Shown here: piece by piece, positions 48,462 to 57,809 of the stretch
Layout of the letters: each line of letters begins with the position of its first letter
Position numbering within the stretch: the first letter of the stretch is position 1
Assembly: GCF_009496535.1 (NCBI RefSeq)
Contig: NZ_WIDL01000007.1
Span: 62,001-126,000 of the forward strand
DNA: 64,000 nucleotides
Source of the DNA: Stenotrophomonas sp. MYb238
GTDB lineage: Bacteria > Pseudomonadota > Gammaproteobacteria > Xanthomonadales > Xanthomonadaceae
Direction: 5' to 3'
Made by a program: the position numbers and the translations under genes
Notes under the pieces: generated by a model
Database searches by the model: none
What the model was told of the DNA's origin: nothing
What the model saw: the letters and a program-made list of their open reading frames with translations, nothing else

Positions 48462-51217
48462 CCACGGGCCAGCAGCAGCAAGCCGTCGAGCCGGCGCCGC
48501 CAGGGCGCGCCCTCGACCTGCAGGCGCGCGAGCGTTGGCGCCGCCTGCCGCAGCGCTTCCAGCGCCGGTTGCCGGTGTCCCAGCCAGAGCAGGGTTTCGG
48601 CCAGTTCGATGCGGCAGGTCGCCGTTTCGACCTTGCCGTCGCCATGCAGCGAGCGCGCATGCTCCAGCGCGGTCCTGCGCAGCGCCAGCGCGGCGGCGCC
48701 TTCGCCGCGGCGTTCGGCCAGGTCCGCGCGGGTGCGCAGCAGGCGCAGCTGCAGCGGGGTCGGAACGCGGCCGCCGAGTTTCTCCAGCAGCGCCTGCGCC
48801 TGCGTGGCGTCGCCCTGCAGGATGTGCCAGTCGATGCGGTTGAGCCGCGCCTCGATGCGCCCCGGCGCGTCCGGCGGCAACGCCGCGTCCAGGCCTTCGT
48901 CGGCATGCAGCAGCAGCCACCCCGCTTCGTCCATGTGCCCCTGGCGCATCAGCAGCGCACCCAGCCCCGATTCGGCGCGCAGGCTGGTGGGCGACTGCCC
49001 GCCAAGCCGCTCGCGGCGGATCGTCCATGCCTGCCGGTAGAGCTGCTCGGCCTGCGCGACGTCGCCGCGCAGCTCCTGCAGGTCGCCGTAGTTGTACAAC
49101 CCCATCGAGTACTCCACCGAATCGGTGCCGTCGATGATCCCGCTCAGGCGCTGGCGCTGCCGGTACTGGCGTTCGGCCGCGGCGTAGTCGCCCGAGTCGC
49201 GGTACAGGTCGGCAAGCCCGTCGTGCTGCATCAGCACGAAACTGCTCTCCGGCCCATACAGTTCCTCGGCATGGCGCAGGCCCGCCTGCAGCAGCGGCAG
49301 GGCCTGCGCGAACCGCCCCTGCTCGCGCAGGATCTGCGCCAGGCGCATTTCCGTGGCCAGCGCCATGCTGGTGCCGCGCCCCTGCGCGCCGCCGAGCACG
49401 TGGCGGAACTCGCGCTCGGCCGATGCCAGCCGTCCCCAGCGCAGGTACATCAGTCCCTTGTTGTAGGACAGGGTCAGGGTTTCGGTGGCGACGCTGTCGG
49501 TCGGCAGCCTGGCATACAGCGCCATGGCGGCATCGAACGCGGTTTCGGCGTGGTCGAAATGCTGCTGGTTGACCAGCGCCAACCCGCGCGCGCCGTGCAG
49601 CCGCGCCCGGATCGCGGTGGCGCCGCGGGCCGGCAGCAGCGCCATCCCGCGCTCGGCCAGCGCCTGGCCCAGCATGCCGTTGCCGCCCTGGGTCTTCTGC
49701 ACGGACAGTTCCGCCAGCACCGCCGCCGCGTCCACCGGGCGGTTGACCCGCGGCTCCATGAACCCGTCGTAGGCCTGCTGCAGCAGCGCCTCGGCCTGCC
49801 GCGGGACGCCGGAGTTGCGGTAGGCCGTGCCCAGCACCGCGCGCATCCTGGCCAGCTGCGCCGGGGCGTCGGCGAGGTCGCGCGCCACGCGCAGCGCGGC
49901 CTGGTCCAGCAGCTGCCGCGACGAACGTTCCTCCTGCCCGCGCTCGGTGCGCAGGAACGGATCGGCGGTCTCGAACACGCCCACCATGAAGTCGCCGACC
50001 TGGCGGGCGACGGCCGCTTCCTCCTCGGCCTGCCGCCGCGCCTGCATCAGCCCGGTCACGAACAGCACGGCCAGCGCGAAAGCGGTCGTGCCGGCCGCGA
50101 GCCCGCGCCAGTTGCGCTGCATGCCGCGCGCCAGCCGGTACATGCGCCCAGCCTGGCGCGCCGTCACCGGCTGCCGCTCCAGGTAGCGGGCGACATCAGC
50201 CATCAGCGTTTCCACCGAGCGGTAGCGGCCGCCGACCTCCAGCGCGCAGGCCTTGGCGGCAATGGCGTCCAGGTCGCCCGCCAACGCCCTGCGCCAGCGC
50301 AGCCCGGCCGGCGCGTTGGCCGAGGGCAGGATCACCGCCGCCTCGCTGTCCTGCACGCCGCGCGCGCACGGGCGCGTGGACAGCAGTTCCACCAGCAGCA
50401 CGCCCAGGCTGTAGACATCGCTGGCCACGCCCACCGGCTCGCCGTGCATCAGCTCCGGGCTGGCGTAGGCCGGCGTGCAGTAGCCGGCCTCCTGGCGGTC
50501 GCGCGCGTCGTTGAGCAGGCGCGCAAGGCCGAAGTCCAGCAGCACCGGACGGCCATCGGGCCGCACCAGCACATTGCCCGGCTTGAGGTCGCAGTGCAGC
50601 ACCAGGCGCTCGTGCGCCGAACGCACGATCGCGCAGATGTCTAGGAACAGGCGCAGCCGCTGCTCCAGGCCGGGCGCATGGCTGGCGCAATGGCGGTCCA
50701 GCGGCAGGCCCTCGACGTATTCCATCACCAGGTACGGATAGCCGTCCGGCGTCGTGCCGCCGTCGTAGAGCCGGGCCACGTCGGGCAGGTTCAGGCCGGC
50801 CAGCACCTGCCGCTCGGCCTGCAGCCGCTCGACCTCGCCGGGCCCCGGCAGGCCATGCAGCAGCTTGATCGCCACCGTGCGCCGGTAGACGCCGTCGTCG
50901 CGCTCGGCCTTGAACACGGTGCCCATGCCGCCACTGGCGATGCGCGCGGTCAGCCGCCACGGCCCCAGCCGCCCGCCCACCGCCAGTTCCGGGGTGAGCG
51001 CGCGCGCCAGCGCGGTGTCCAGGCGGGTGCTGACCCGGCTCAGGCCGCGGGTCTGCGACTGCAGCAGCTGCAGTACCTCCTCGACCAGCGCGGGATCTTT
51101 GCAGCGCGCCTGCACTTCCTGCCGCCACTGCGCGCGCGGCAGGTCGCAGACGGCGTCGAACAGTTCGCGGATCTGGCGCCAGCGCGCCGCGTCCGCTGCC
51201 TCCTGCGCGTCCGCCAT
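48458..51217 (-). CDS. Ser/Thr protein kinase with TPR periplasmic domain, coupled to a sigma factor
   Basis: 919 residues. The N-terminal ~80 residues precede a Hanks-type kinase: ASGGMGTVF glycine loop, K118 in VAIKLL, catalytic HCDLKPGN with D210, and DFG at 228-230. The usual HRD is HCD, so this is a non-RD kinase. One membrane helix lies at about 373-391. The outer domain has roughly 500 residues of TPRs. The ATG overlaps the sigma stop (TGATG), giving translational coupling. Kinase and sigma pairs of this kind control T6SS in Xanthomonas citri. The stop codon abuts the IS remnant. Confidence 0.9.
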   Translation of the reverse strand: MADAQEAADAARWRQIRELFDAVCDLPRAQWRQEVQARCKDPALVEEVLQLLQSQTRGLSRVSTRLDTALARALTPELAVGGRLGPWRLTARIASGGMGTVFKAERDDGVYRRTVAIKLLHGLPGPGEVERLQAERQVLAGLNLPDVARLYDGGTTPDGYPYLVMEYVEGLPLDRHCASHAPGLEQRLRLFLDICAIVRSAHERLVLHCDLKPGNVLVRPDGRPVLLDFGLARLLNDARDRQEAGYCTPAYASPELMHGEPVGVASDVYSLGVLLVELLSTRPCARGVQDSEAAVILPSANAPAGLRWRRALAGDLDAIAAKACALEVGGRYRSVETLMADVARYLERQPVTARQAGRMYRLARGMQRNWRGLAAGTTAFALAVLFVTGLMQARRQAEEEAAVARQVGDFMVGVFETADPFLRTERGQEERSSRQLLDQAALRVARDLADAPAQLARMRAVLGTAYRNSGVPRQAEALLQQAYDGFMEPRVNRPVDAAAVLAELSVQKTQGGNGMLGQALAERGMALLPARGATAIRARLHGARGLALVNQQHFDHAETAFDAAMALYARLPTDSVATETLTLSYNKGLMYLRWGRLASAEREFRHVLGGAQGRGTSMALATEMRLAQILREQGRFAQALPLLQAGLRHAEELYGPESSFVLMQHDGLADLYRDSGDYAAAERQYRQRQRLSGIIDGTDSVEYSMGLYNYGDLQELRGDVAQAEQLYRQAWTIRRERLGGQSPTSLRAESGLGALLMRQGHMDEAGWLLLHADEGLDAALPPDAPGRIEARLNRIDWHILQGDATQAQALLEKLGGRVPTPLQLRLLRTRADLAERRGEGAAALALRRTALEHARSLHGDGKVETATCRIELAETLLWLGHRQPALEALRQAAPTLARLQVEGAPWRRRLDGLLLLARG

Positions 51218-51768
51218 CAGGCCAGCTGTCGGTTGAGCCAGGCCCGGGCGAAGCGCAGGTCGCGGTCCACGGTGGGCGCGGAAACGCCCATCACCGTGGC
51301 GATCTCGTCGCGGCTCATGCCCCCGAAATAGGTCAGTTCGACCATGCTCGCCGCCCTGGGCTCCAGTTCGGCCAGCTGGTTCAACGCCTGGTGCAGCGCC
51401 ATCACGTCGTAGGCGCTGCCGTCGTCGTCGGGAATGTCGCTGGCGTGGGACAGCGTCAGCTGCACCAGGTTGCCGCCGCGCTTGTCCGCCGCGCGCGCAC
51501 GCAGGTGGTCGACCAGCACCGAACGCATCTTCAGCGCCGCCACCGCGATGAAATGGGCGCGGTCCTTGTAGTCCGCTTCCGCTCCCAGCAGCCGCAGCAG
51601 CGATTCGTTGACCAGCGCGGCCGGCTGCAGCGTGCCGCCGCTGTTGTTGAACAGGCGGTTGCGGGCGACCAGCATCAGGTCCGAATACAACGCTTCGAAC
51701 AGCTGTTCCCGCGCCTGCGCGTCGCCACCCTGCCAACGGCGCAGGAGTTGCGTGATCTGGGTGCTCAA
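51217..51768 (-). CDS. ECF-like sigma-70 factor (kinase-partnered group)
   Basis: 183 residues from a TTG preceded by GGGGGA, giving (M)STQITQLLRRW. An ATG at 51804 is an alternative. Region 2 reads DLMLVARNRLFNN, TLQPAALVNESLLRLLGAE and MRSVLVDHLRARAADKRGG. Region 4 reads LNQLAELEPRAASMVELTYFGGMSRDEIA and ATVMGVSAPTVDRDLRFARAWL, with a helix-turn-helix. No anti-sigma gene is next to it; the kinase is, so phosphorylation rather than anti-sigma release is the likely switch. The assignment to the ECF43-like group is by architecture and context only. Target promoters are unknown. Confidence 0.88.
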   Translation of the reverse strand: MSTQITQLLRRWQGGDAQAREQLFEALYSDLMLVARNRLFNNSGGTLQPAALVNESLLRLLGAEADYKDRAHFIAVAALKMRSVLVDHLRARAADKRGGNLVQLTLSHASDIPDDDGSAYDVMALHQALNQLAELEPRAASMVELTYFGGMSRDEIATVMGVSAPTVDRDLRFARAWLNRQLA

Positions 51769-51871
51769 ACGTCCCCCGTACTGCCGAAAACTGGGCGGCC
51801 CCATGGTAGGACCGGCCCGGCCCCCTGCCAACCTGCAGCAGGTCACGGAATCCGCACGAGGCCCGCAAACG

Positions 51872-51897
51872 AAAAGGCTCCGGACGATGCGGAGCCT
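51872..51897 (-). terminator. Intrinsic terminator of tRNA-Lys
   Basis: On the minus strand AGGCTCCG-(7-nt loop)-CGGAGCCT is followed by a T-run (AAAA on the plus strand, 51872-51875). It lies just downstream of the tRNA 3' end. Confidence 0.85.
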
Positions 51898-51908
51898 CTG
51901 CGCGTTCA

Positions 51909-51984
51909 TGGTGGGCCGTGAAGGATTCGAACCTTCGACCAAAAGATTAAAAGTCTTCTGCTCTACCGACTGAGCTAACGGCCC
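51909..51984 (-). tRNA. tRNA-Lys (anticodon UUU)
   Basis: 76 nt on the minus strand with the encoded CCA end. The acceptor stem GGGCCGT pairs with ACGGCCC, D-arm AGCTCAGTCGGTAGAGC, anticodon loop CTTTTAA with TTT, and T-arm GGTTCGAATCC. All four arms close, and an intrinsic terminator follows. Confidence 0.98.
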
Positions 51985-52199
51985 AAACAAAGACCCGGCA
52001 TGGCGCCGGGGTGCGCATTCTAGCGCAACACGCCCGAAAACAGAATTCGGCCGCGGCCCGTCGGCCGCCGCCGGCAATGCCTGGCAGGCGTCCGCGGATG
52101 AGGTGGGCGTGCCGCGGCGGAGGCGCCGAAGCCGTCACCCGCCGCGCGTGCCGCAGCAGGCGCGATGCGCATGCGAACGGCGCACGGCAGGACGACGGC

Positions 52200-52865
52200 T
52201 CAGGCGTAGCGGGTCGGATCGGCCAGGCCGGCGGCGGCGAAGCCGTCCGCGCGCAGGCGGCACGCATCGCAGTGGCCGCAGGCGCGCCCCTGCGCGTCGG
52301 CGCGGTAGCAGGACACGGTCAACGCGAAATCCACGCCCAGCCGCGCGCCTTCGCTGGCGATCTGCGCCTTGCTCAGGTACTGCAGCGGCGCGTGGACGCG
52401 TATGCCCGCGCCCTCGACCCCGGCCTTGGTCGCCAGGTTGGCCAGCGCCTCGAAGGCGGCGACGAACTCGGGGCGGCAGTCCGGGTAGCCGGAGTAATCG
52501 ACCGCGTTGACGCCGCAGAAGATGTCGCTGGCGCCCAGCACCTCGGCCCAGCCCAGGGCGAGCGAGAGCATGATGGTGTTGCGCGCCGGCACGTAGGTGA
52601 CCGGGATGCCTTCGCCGCCGGCGTCGGGTACCTCGATGTCGGCGGTCAGCGCCGAACCGCCGATGCTGCGCAGGTCCACGTCCACGACCTTGTGCGCGGC
52701 CACGCCCAGCGCCTGCGCCACCCGCACGGCGGCATCCAGCTCGGAGGTGTGACGCTGGCCGTAGCGCACGCTGAGCGCGTGCACGGTGTAGCCCTGCTCC
52801 TGGGCCATGGCGACGACGGCGGCCGAATCCATGCCGCCGGAAAGAAGCACGACTGCCTTCTTCAT
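52200..52865 (-). CDS. queC: 7-cyano-7-deazaguanine synthase QueC
   Basis: Converts 7-carboxy-7-deazaguanine to preQ0 with ATP and ammonia in queuosine synthesis. 221 residues from [11 protein letters not shown]; the PP-loop is LSGGMDSA. The C-terminal zinc cysteines lie in [20 protein letters not shown]. It lies 192 bp downstream of queE on the same strand. I looked for a preQ1 riboswitch in that gap and see none. Confidence 0.95.
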   Translation of the reverse strand: MKKAVVLLSGGMDSAAVVAMAQEQGYTVHALSVRYGQRHTSELDAAVRVAQALGVAAHKVVDVDLRSIGGSALTADIEVPDAGGEGIPVTYVPARNTIMLSLALGWAEVLGASDIFCGVNAVDYSGYPDCRPEFVAAFEALANLATKAGVEGAGIRVHAPLQYLSKAQIASEGARLGVDFALTVSCYRADAQGRACGHCDACRLRADGFAAAGLADPTRYA

Positions 52866-53057
52866 GTATGAGAGTCCGGTTGGGGAAGGAATGCCAGCAC
52901 GCTGTCCCGCGCCGGTGACAGGCCCACGGAAGCGATCCGGGGCATGACGGGCGGCCATCGGCTCGGGGGTCGGCGGCGCGCCGGGCCGGAGTGTACAGGG
53001 CGCGCGGGCGGATTCCGAGCACGCCCACGGGCATGCGGCGGCGTGTACCGGCCGGCG

Positions 53058-53759
53058 TTACCTGCCGGGCTCGTCGTTCCAGAGGATCTTGTGCAGCTGC
53101 ATCTGGAAGCGCACCGGCAGGCGGTCGGCGACGATCCAGTCCGCCAGTTCGCGCGCGCCGAGCCGGTCCTTGCATGGCGAGAACAACACCATGCAGCGCT
53201 CGTGCAGGCGCTGGTCGGCGACCATGTCCCGGGCCCACTCGTAGTCGGCGCGGTCGCACAGCACGAACTTGACCTGGTCGCGCGCGCTCAGCAGCGGCAG
53301 GTTCTCCAGCCGGTTGCGCGCCATCTCTCCCGAGCCGGGGGTCTTGAGGTCGACGACACGCGACACGCGCTGATCGACGCCGCCGATGTCCAGCGCGCCG
53401 GAGGTTTCCAGCGATACGTCCAGCCCCGCGTCGCACAGCGCGCGCAGCAGCAGCAGGCAGCGCTTCTGCGCCAGCGGCTCGCCGCCGGTCACGCAGACAT
53501 GGCGCACGCCGTGGCCGCGCACCTCGGCGACGATCTCGTCGATGTCGCGCCACTGCCCGCCGTGGAAGGCGTACTCGGTGTCGCAGTAGCCGCAGCGCAG
53601 CGGGCAGCCGGTCAGGCGCACGAATACCGTCGGCCATCCGGCGGTGTCCGCCTCGCCCTGCAGGGACAGGAAGATCTCGGTGATCTTCAGCCGCGGCAGC
53701 GGCGACTGCACGATCTCGCTGGGCGTGGCGGCGGCGCTGGAAAGGGAAACGGCGGTCAT
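53058..53759 (-). CDS. queE: 7-carboxy-7-deazaguanine synthase QueE
   Basis: Radical-SAM enzyme making 7-carboxy-7-deazaguanine from 6-carboxy-tetrahydropterin. 233 residues. The Fe-S motif is CPLRCGYC (CX3CX2C) near residue 52, followed by VTGGEPLAQK for SAM. The stop is 192 bp before queC, and the start is 93 bp after cpoB, across a GC hairpin at 53810-53828. Positioning directly after the Tol-Pal genes is common in gammaproteobacteria. Confidence 0.95.
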   Translation of the reverse strand: MTAVSLSSAAATPSEIVQSPLPRLKITEIFLSLQGEADTAGWPTVFVRLTGCPLRCGYCDTEYAFHGGQWRDIDEIVAEVRGHGVRHVCVTGGEPLAQKRCLLLLRALCDAGLDVSLETSGALDIGGVDQRVSRVVDLKTPGSGEMARNRLENLPLLSARDQVKFVLCDRADYEWARDMVADQRLHERCMVLFSPCKDRLGARELADWIVADRLPVRFQMQLHKILWNDEPGR

Positions 53760-53809
53760 GACGGGAACTTCTGGTGGGCGGGCGGTTTCACCGCCCCCTT
53801 AACGAACAC

Positions 53810-53828
53810 AGCCGGGCATGGCCCGGCT
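53810..53828. repeat. SMAG-like hairpin between cpoB and queE
   Basis: AGCCGGGC-ATG-GCCCGGCT, the same core as the 15.97-16.06 kb hairpins. A weak T-rich stretch follows on the minus strand, so it may partly terminate the tol transcript before queE. Confidence 0.6.
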
Positions 53829-53852
53829 CTGCGGAAAACGCGTCGCCGGCGC

Positions 53853-54650
53853 TCAGCGGATCTGCTGGCCGAGACGGATCGACTGCAGGCGGTCCTGCGC
53901 AGTGCGCGCGGCATCGCTGCCCGGGAAACGCGTGGCGACCTGCTCGAGCGTCTGCTCGGCCCTGGACGCATCGCCCTGGCCGAACTGGGACAGGCCGAGC
54001 TTCAACAGGCCGCCGGCGGCCTTGTCGTGGGTCGGGTAGCGGGCAACCAGGTCGCGGAACTGCGCCTCGGCCAGCTGGAAATTACGGGTGGCGTAATAGC
54101 TCTCGCCCAGCCAGTACAGCGCGTTGGGGGTATAGACGCCATCGGGATACTGCTCCAGGAACCCCTGGAAAAGACGGGCCGATTCGTCGTACTTGCCCGC
54201 CTTGAGCGCGTCGAACGCGACGTTGTAGGTGGCGCGCTCATCGCCGGCCGCCGCGACCGCGCCGGCATCGCCGCGCACGGTCGGCGGTTTCTCGGCCGCC
54301 GCCGCGGGCTTGGCCGCCGGAAGCGCCGGCAACGCGGGCGTGCCCGCCGGTTCCGCGCCGCCCTCGAGGCGGTTCAGGCGCCCGTCCAGGTCCAGGTACT
54401 GGTCCCGGTTGCGCTGCTTGAGCTGTTCGTTCTCGTGCTGGAGCTGCTCGATCGTGCCCTGCAGCGCCTGCATCTCGCCGCGCAGCTGCTGCAGCTGGTT
54501 GAGCATGTCGGTGTTGGCCTGGCTGTTCTGGACCTGCTGCTCCAGCGCGCCGACGCGGTCGGCCAGGCTCTGCCGCTGCGCATGAGCGGGTGCGGCAGCC
54601 ACGAGGGCTGCCGCAACCACGAGCATCATCGCCTTGATGCCGGTACGCAT
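53853..54650 (-). CDS. cpoB: Cell division coordinator CpoB (YbgF)
   Basis: Periplasmic protein linking Tol energy to PBP1B during constriction. 265 residues with signal peptide (MLVVAAALVAAAPAHAQ). The N-terminal coiled coil (GALEQQVQNSQANTDMLNQL) trimerises, a Pro/Ala linker follows, and about four TPRs end the protein (YNVAFDALKAGKYDESARLF...). Its start is 3 bp after pal. The window also holds mrcB, its likely partner enzyme. Confidence 0.95.
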   Translation of the reverse strand: MRTGIKAMMLVVAAALVAAAPAHAQRQSLADRVGALEQQVQNSQANTDMLNQLQQLRGEMQALQGTIEQLQHENEQLKQRNRDQYLDLDGRLNRLEGGAEPAGTPALPALPAAKPAAAAEKPPTVRGDAGAVAAAGDERATYNVAFDALKAGKYDESARLFQGFLEQYPDGVYTPNALYWLGESYYATRNFQLAEAQFRDLVARYPTHDKAAGGLLKLGLSQFGQGDASRAEQTLEQVATRFPGSDAARTAQDRLQSIRLGQQIR

Positions 54651-54653
54651 CGA

Positions 54654-55172
54654 TTACTGCGCGGTGTAGACGATTTCGACGCGGCGGTTCTGCGACCAGC
54701 AGGACTCGCTCGACTCGGTGCAGACCGGACGCTCTTCGCCGTAGGACACGACGGTCAGCTGCGAAGCCGAACCACCGTTGGCCTGCAGCGCCGAGTTCAC
54801 GGCATTGCCGCGACGCTCGCCCAGGGCCTGGTTGTAGGCGCGGCTGCCGCGCTCGTCGGTGTGGCCCTGCAGGGTGATGCGCGAGGACGGACGGTCGCGC
54901 AGGTACTTGGCATGGCAGGCCATGATCGCCTGGAACTCGGACTTCACTTCTTCCTTGTCGAAGTCGAAGTAGACCACGCGCTGGCGCAGGCAGGCGTCGG
55001 TGTCCAGGTCGCCCGGGCCGTACAGGCCGGAGGTCGACGGGGCACTCGGCTGGGTGGTGGCGGAACCGTTGTCGACCGGTGCAGCCGGCTGCTCCTTGAC
55101 CTTCTTCGAGCAGCCCGCCAGCGCGGCGACCGACAGCAGCGAAACAAGCAGAACACGGGTGGACTTGTTCAT
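54654..55172 (-). CDS. pal: Peptidoglycan-associated lipoprotein Pal
   Basis: Outer-membrane lipoprotein that binds peptidoglycan and TolB. 172 residues: lipobox LAGC with Cys21, a Gln/Ala/Pro linker, and an OmpA-like domain (VVYFDFDKEEV, ITLQGHTDERGSRAYNQALGERRGNAV). The DAP-binding residues of the fold (TDERGS, NxxLGERR) are present. It is between tolB (63 bp) and cpoB (3 bp). Confidence 0.96.
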   Translation of the reverse strand: MNKSTRVLLVSLLSVAALAGCSKKVKEQPAAPVDNGSATTQPSAPSTSGLYGPGDLDTDACLRQRVVYFDFDKEEVKSEFQAIMACHAKYLRDRPSSRITLQGHTDERGSRAYNQALGERRGNAVNSALQANGGSASQLTVVSYGEERPVCTESSESCWSQNRRVEIVYTAQ

Positions 55173-55235
55173 GGGGTTACCTGAGGCTCCTGAGCCAATG
55201 ATTGGGATTAATGCGGGTGGGATATTAACATTTAA

Positions 55236-56555
55236 TCAACGCGCGGTACGGTATGGGCCCCATGCGGGCTCGCGCACATCGCCGTCCGCCAGGACCAGAC
55301 GCTGGCGTACCCGCGCGTCGGCCGATACCGCATACAGCACACCACGTCCGCCCTCGCGGGCGGCGTACAACACCATGCCCGCGTTGGGCGCGAAGCTGGG
55401 CGATTCGTCCAGCGAACCCGGCGACAGCGTGCTCCAGCGCGGCGAGCCCAGGCTGCTGTCCATCAGCGCGATCTTGTAGGTGTTGCCGCTGCCCTGCGCC
55501 ATGGCCAGCTTCTTGCCGTCGTAGGACACGGACACCTTGGCGTTGTAGTTGCCCTGGAAGGTCACGCGGCTGGCGCTGCCGCCGGCGGCCGGCACCTGGT
55601 AGATCTGCGGGCGGCCGCCGCGGTCGGAGGTGAAATAGATGGTCTTGCCGTCGGCGCTCCAGGTCGGCTCGGTGTCGATGGCGAAATGGCTGGTCAGCTG
55701 GGTCAGCTGCTTGCTGCCCAGGTCCATCACGTAGATCTCGGGGTTGCCGCTGCGCGAGAGGGTCAGCGCCAGACGCCTGCCGTCGGGGGAGAAGGCAGGC
55801 GCGCTGTTGATGCCGCGGAAGCTGGCGACGAGATCGCGCGCGCCGGTGGAGATGTTCTGGATGTAGATGGCCGAATTGCCGCGCTCGAAGCTGACATAGG
55901 CCAGCTGGCTGCCGTCCGGGCTCCACGAGGGCGACAGCAGCGGTTCGGCCGAACGCACGATGGTCTGCGGGTTGTAGCCGTCCGAGTCCGCCACCATCAG
56001 CGCGTAGCGCATGGCGTCGCCGCGGCCGCTGGCGGTGATGTAGGCGATGCGGGTCCAGAACGCGCCGCGCACGCCGGTGATCTTCTCGTAGATGGCGTCG
56101 GCCATCTGGTGGGCGACGTCGCGCATGGCATTGGAGCGGGCGGTCATCGCCAGGCCGAGCATGCGCTCGCCCTTGGCCACGTCGAACAGCTCGTACTCGA
56201 CGCGGTAGGTCCCGGCGCCGGCGTCGAGCACGCGGCCGACGACCAGGTAGTCCTGCTTGAGCGCGCGCCAGGTCGGGTACTGCACCTCGCTGCCGCGGGT
56301 CGGGCGCTGCACGATCTGCGCCTCGGGCAGCGTGCGGAACTGGCCGGAACGGTCCAGGTCCGAACGCACCACCGCCGCCACGTCCGTGGCCGGCGCACCG
56401 GCGCTGCCCTGGTAGGGCATGGGCACCACGGTGATCGGCAGGGCCGAGGCGTTGCCGCCGATGATGTCGATTTCCAGCCCCTTCTGCTGCGCCATCGCCA
56501 CGATGGGCAACAGCAGTGCGGTCAGGGCGGCCAGCCAGCGAAGCGGTTTCTTCAT
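55236..56555 (-). CDS. tolB: Tol-Pal periplasmic protein TolB
   Basis: 439 residues from MKKPLRWLAAL, signal peptide ending AMAQ, an N-terminal alpha/beta domain, and a six-bladed beta-propeller of WD40-like repeats (PSWSPDGSQLAYVSFE, PAFSPDGRRLALTLSR, PTWSADGKTIYFTSDR). It bridges TolA and Pal. The gap to tolA is 177 bp with one small GC hairpin, so tolB may also have its own promoter. A frame extension upstream lacks a signal and is rejected. Confidence 0.95.
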   Translation of the reverse strand: MKKPLRWLAALTALLLPIVAMAQQKGLEIDIIGGNASALPITVVPMPYQGSAGAPATDVAAVVRSDLDRSGQFRTLPEAQIVQRPTRGSEVQYPTWRALKQDYLVVGRVLDAGAGTYRVEYELFDVAKGERMLGLAMTARSNAMRDVAHQMADAIYEKITGVRGAFWTRIAYITASGRGDAMRYALMVADSDGYNPQTIVRSAEPLLSPSWSPDGSQLAYVSFERGNSAIYIQNISTGARDLVASFRGINSAPAFSPDGRRLALTLSRSGNPEIYVMDLGSKQLTQLTSHFAIDTEPTWSADGKTIYFTSDRGGRPQIYQVPAAGGSASRVTFQGNYNAKVSVSYDGKKLAMAQGSGNTYKIALMDSSLGSPRWSTLSPGSLDESPSFAPNAGMVLYAAREGGRGVLYAVSADARVRQRLVLADGDVREPAWGPYRTAR

Positions 56556-56732
56556 GGAGTGCTCAACGTGCGGATGAACAGGGGAACAAGGGATAGCAGC
56601 AGGCGGATGAACATTTTCGCAATCGTGAACGAAAATCACGTGAAATCCAGCCCTCGGCAGCGGAGTGGCATCAAGAACCGAGGCGGGAAGACGTCACCGA
56701 GAGTGCCGATGGCGGCGTGAAGCCGCCGCGAT

Positions 56733-57809
56733 TCAGCGGTCCTGCGCCTCGAAGGTGAAGTTCAGCGTGCGCTGGAACACCGACTCGAAACCGCGGTACG
56801 GCAAGGGTTGCGCCCGCAGCACCGCCGCCTCGACCGAGCGCCGGCCGGCGTCGTCGTAGGGGCAGCCGGCGGCGAACTGCACGTCCACCACCTCGCCGCC
56901 GGGCAGCTGGCGGATGGTCAGGCGGCAGCGCTGGCCGCGCGGGATCGTATCCGGACGCACCCACTGGTTGAGCACGGCCTGCTGGATGGCCGCGGCGTAT
57001 TTGGCGGTGAGGTCGTTGCTGGTGCCGCCCTGCCCCGGCGAGGCCTGCGGCGTGCCGCTGCTTGGCGAAGCGCTGGCGGATGCGGCCTGGGCGCGCGCCT
57101 GGGCGTCGGCCACCTGGCGCTGGCGCTGCTCGGCGAGCTTGACCTCGCGCTCGGCCTGCTCACGCTTGCGGCGGATCTCGGCGATCTTCTGCTGGCGCTC
57201 CTGCTCGGCCTTGGCCTCACTGGCCTTGCGCTGTTCCTCGGCCAGCTTCTTCTGCCGGTCGGCCTCTTCCTGCTGTTTGGCCAGGCGCAGCTTCTGCTCG
57301 GCCTCTTCCACGCGCTTGCGCTCGGTCAGGTCGATCTGTTCCTGGCGGCGCTTGGCCTCCTGCTCCTGTTTGGCCTTCTCTTCGGCGATGGCCAGCGCGC
57401 TGACCCGCTCCTGGTCGATCGTGTCCGGCTGGGCGATGCGCTCCTGCGCGTTGTGCTGCTGCAGCGTGGGCCCGTCCTGCGGCCGCGGCTCGGGAATCGG
57501 CTGCGGCGGCGGGATGGTGTCCTCCGGTACCGGTTCGGGCTGCACGTCCTGCACCGGCTCGGGCAACGGCGGCAGCTTCTCCGAGGCGCGCAGCGCGCTG
57601 CGCGCGGCCGCGGCTTCGGCCGCCGACAGCTGCAGGCTGGCCTCCACCGCCGGGTCGCCGGCGGCGGCCTCGGTGCTGCGCGAGGGCGACCACAGCCAGG
57701 CGACGATGAACAGCAGCGCGACCAGCACGTGCACCAGCAGCGCCAATACGACGGGCATGCCCCATTCGTTGCCGGGGTCGCGCGGCGGCGGCAGGGCGTC
57801 AGCGTGCAT
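56733..57809 (-). CDS. tolA: Tol-Pal inner-membrane protein TolA
   Basis: 358 residues. One N-terminal membrane helix (VLALLVHVLVALLFIVAWLW) precedes a Pro-rich stretch and a long Lys/Glu/Gln-rich coiled coil (about 140-250, KAKQEQEAKRRQEQ...). The C-terminal domain (about 270-358) contacts TolB/Pal. It couples TolQR proton motive force to the outer membrane. Its start overlaps the tolR stop by 11 bp. Confidence 0.94.
   Translation of the reverse strand: MHADALPPPRDPGNEWGMPVVLALLVHVLVALLFIVAWLWSPSRSTEAAAGDPAVEASLQLSAAEAAAARSALRASEKLPPLPEPVQDVQPEPVPEDTIPPPQPIPEPRPQDGPTLQQHNAQERIAQPDTIDQERVSALAIAEEKAKQEQEAKRRQEQIDLTERKRVEEAEQKLRLAKQQEEADRQKKLAEEQRKASEAKAEQERQQKIAEIRRKREQAEREVKLAEQRQRQVADAQARAQAASASASPSSGTPQASPGQGGTSNDLTAKYAAAIQQAVLNQWVRPDTIPRGQRCRLTIRQLPGGEVVDVQFAAGCPYDDAGRRSVEAAVLRAQPLPYRGFESVFQRTLNFTFEAQDR

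Noticed and set aside
52866-53057. preQ1 riboswitch before queC
   Set aside because: No A-rich pseudoknot or C-rich loop is visible, and preQ1 elements are rare in this family.
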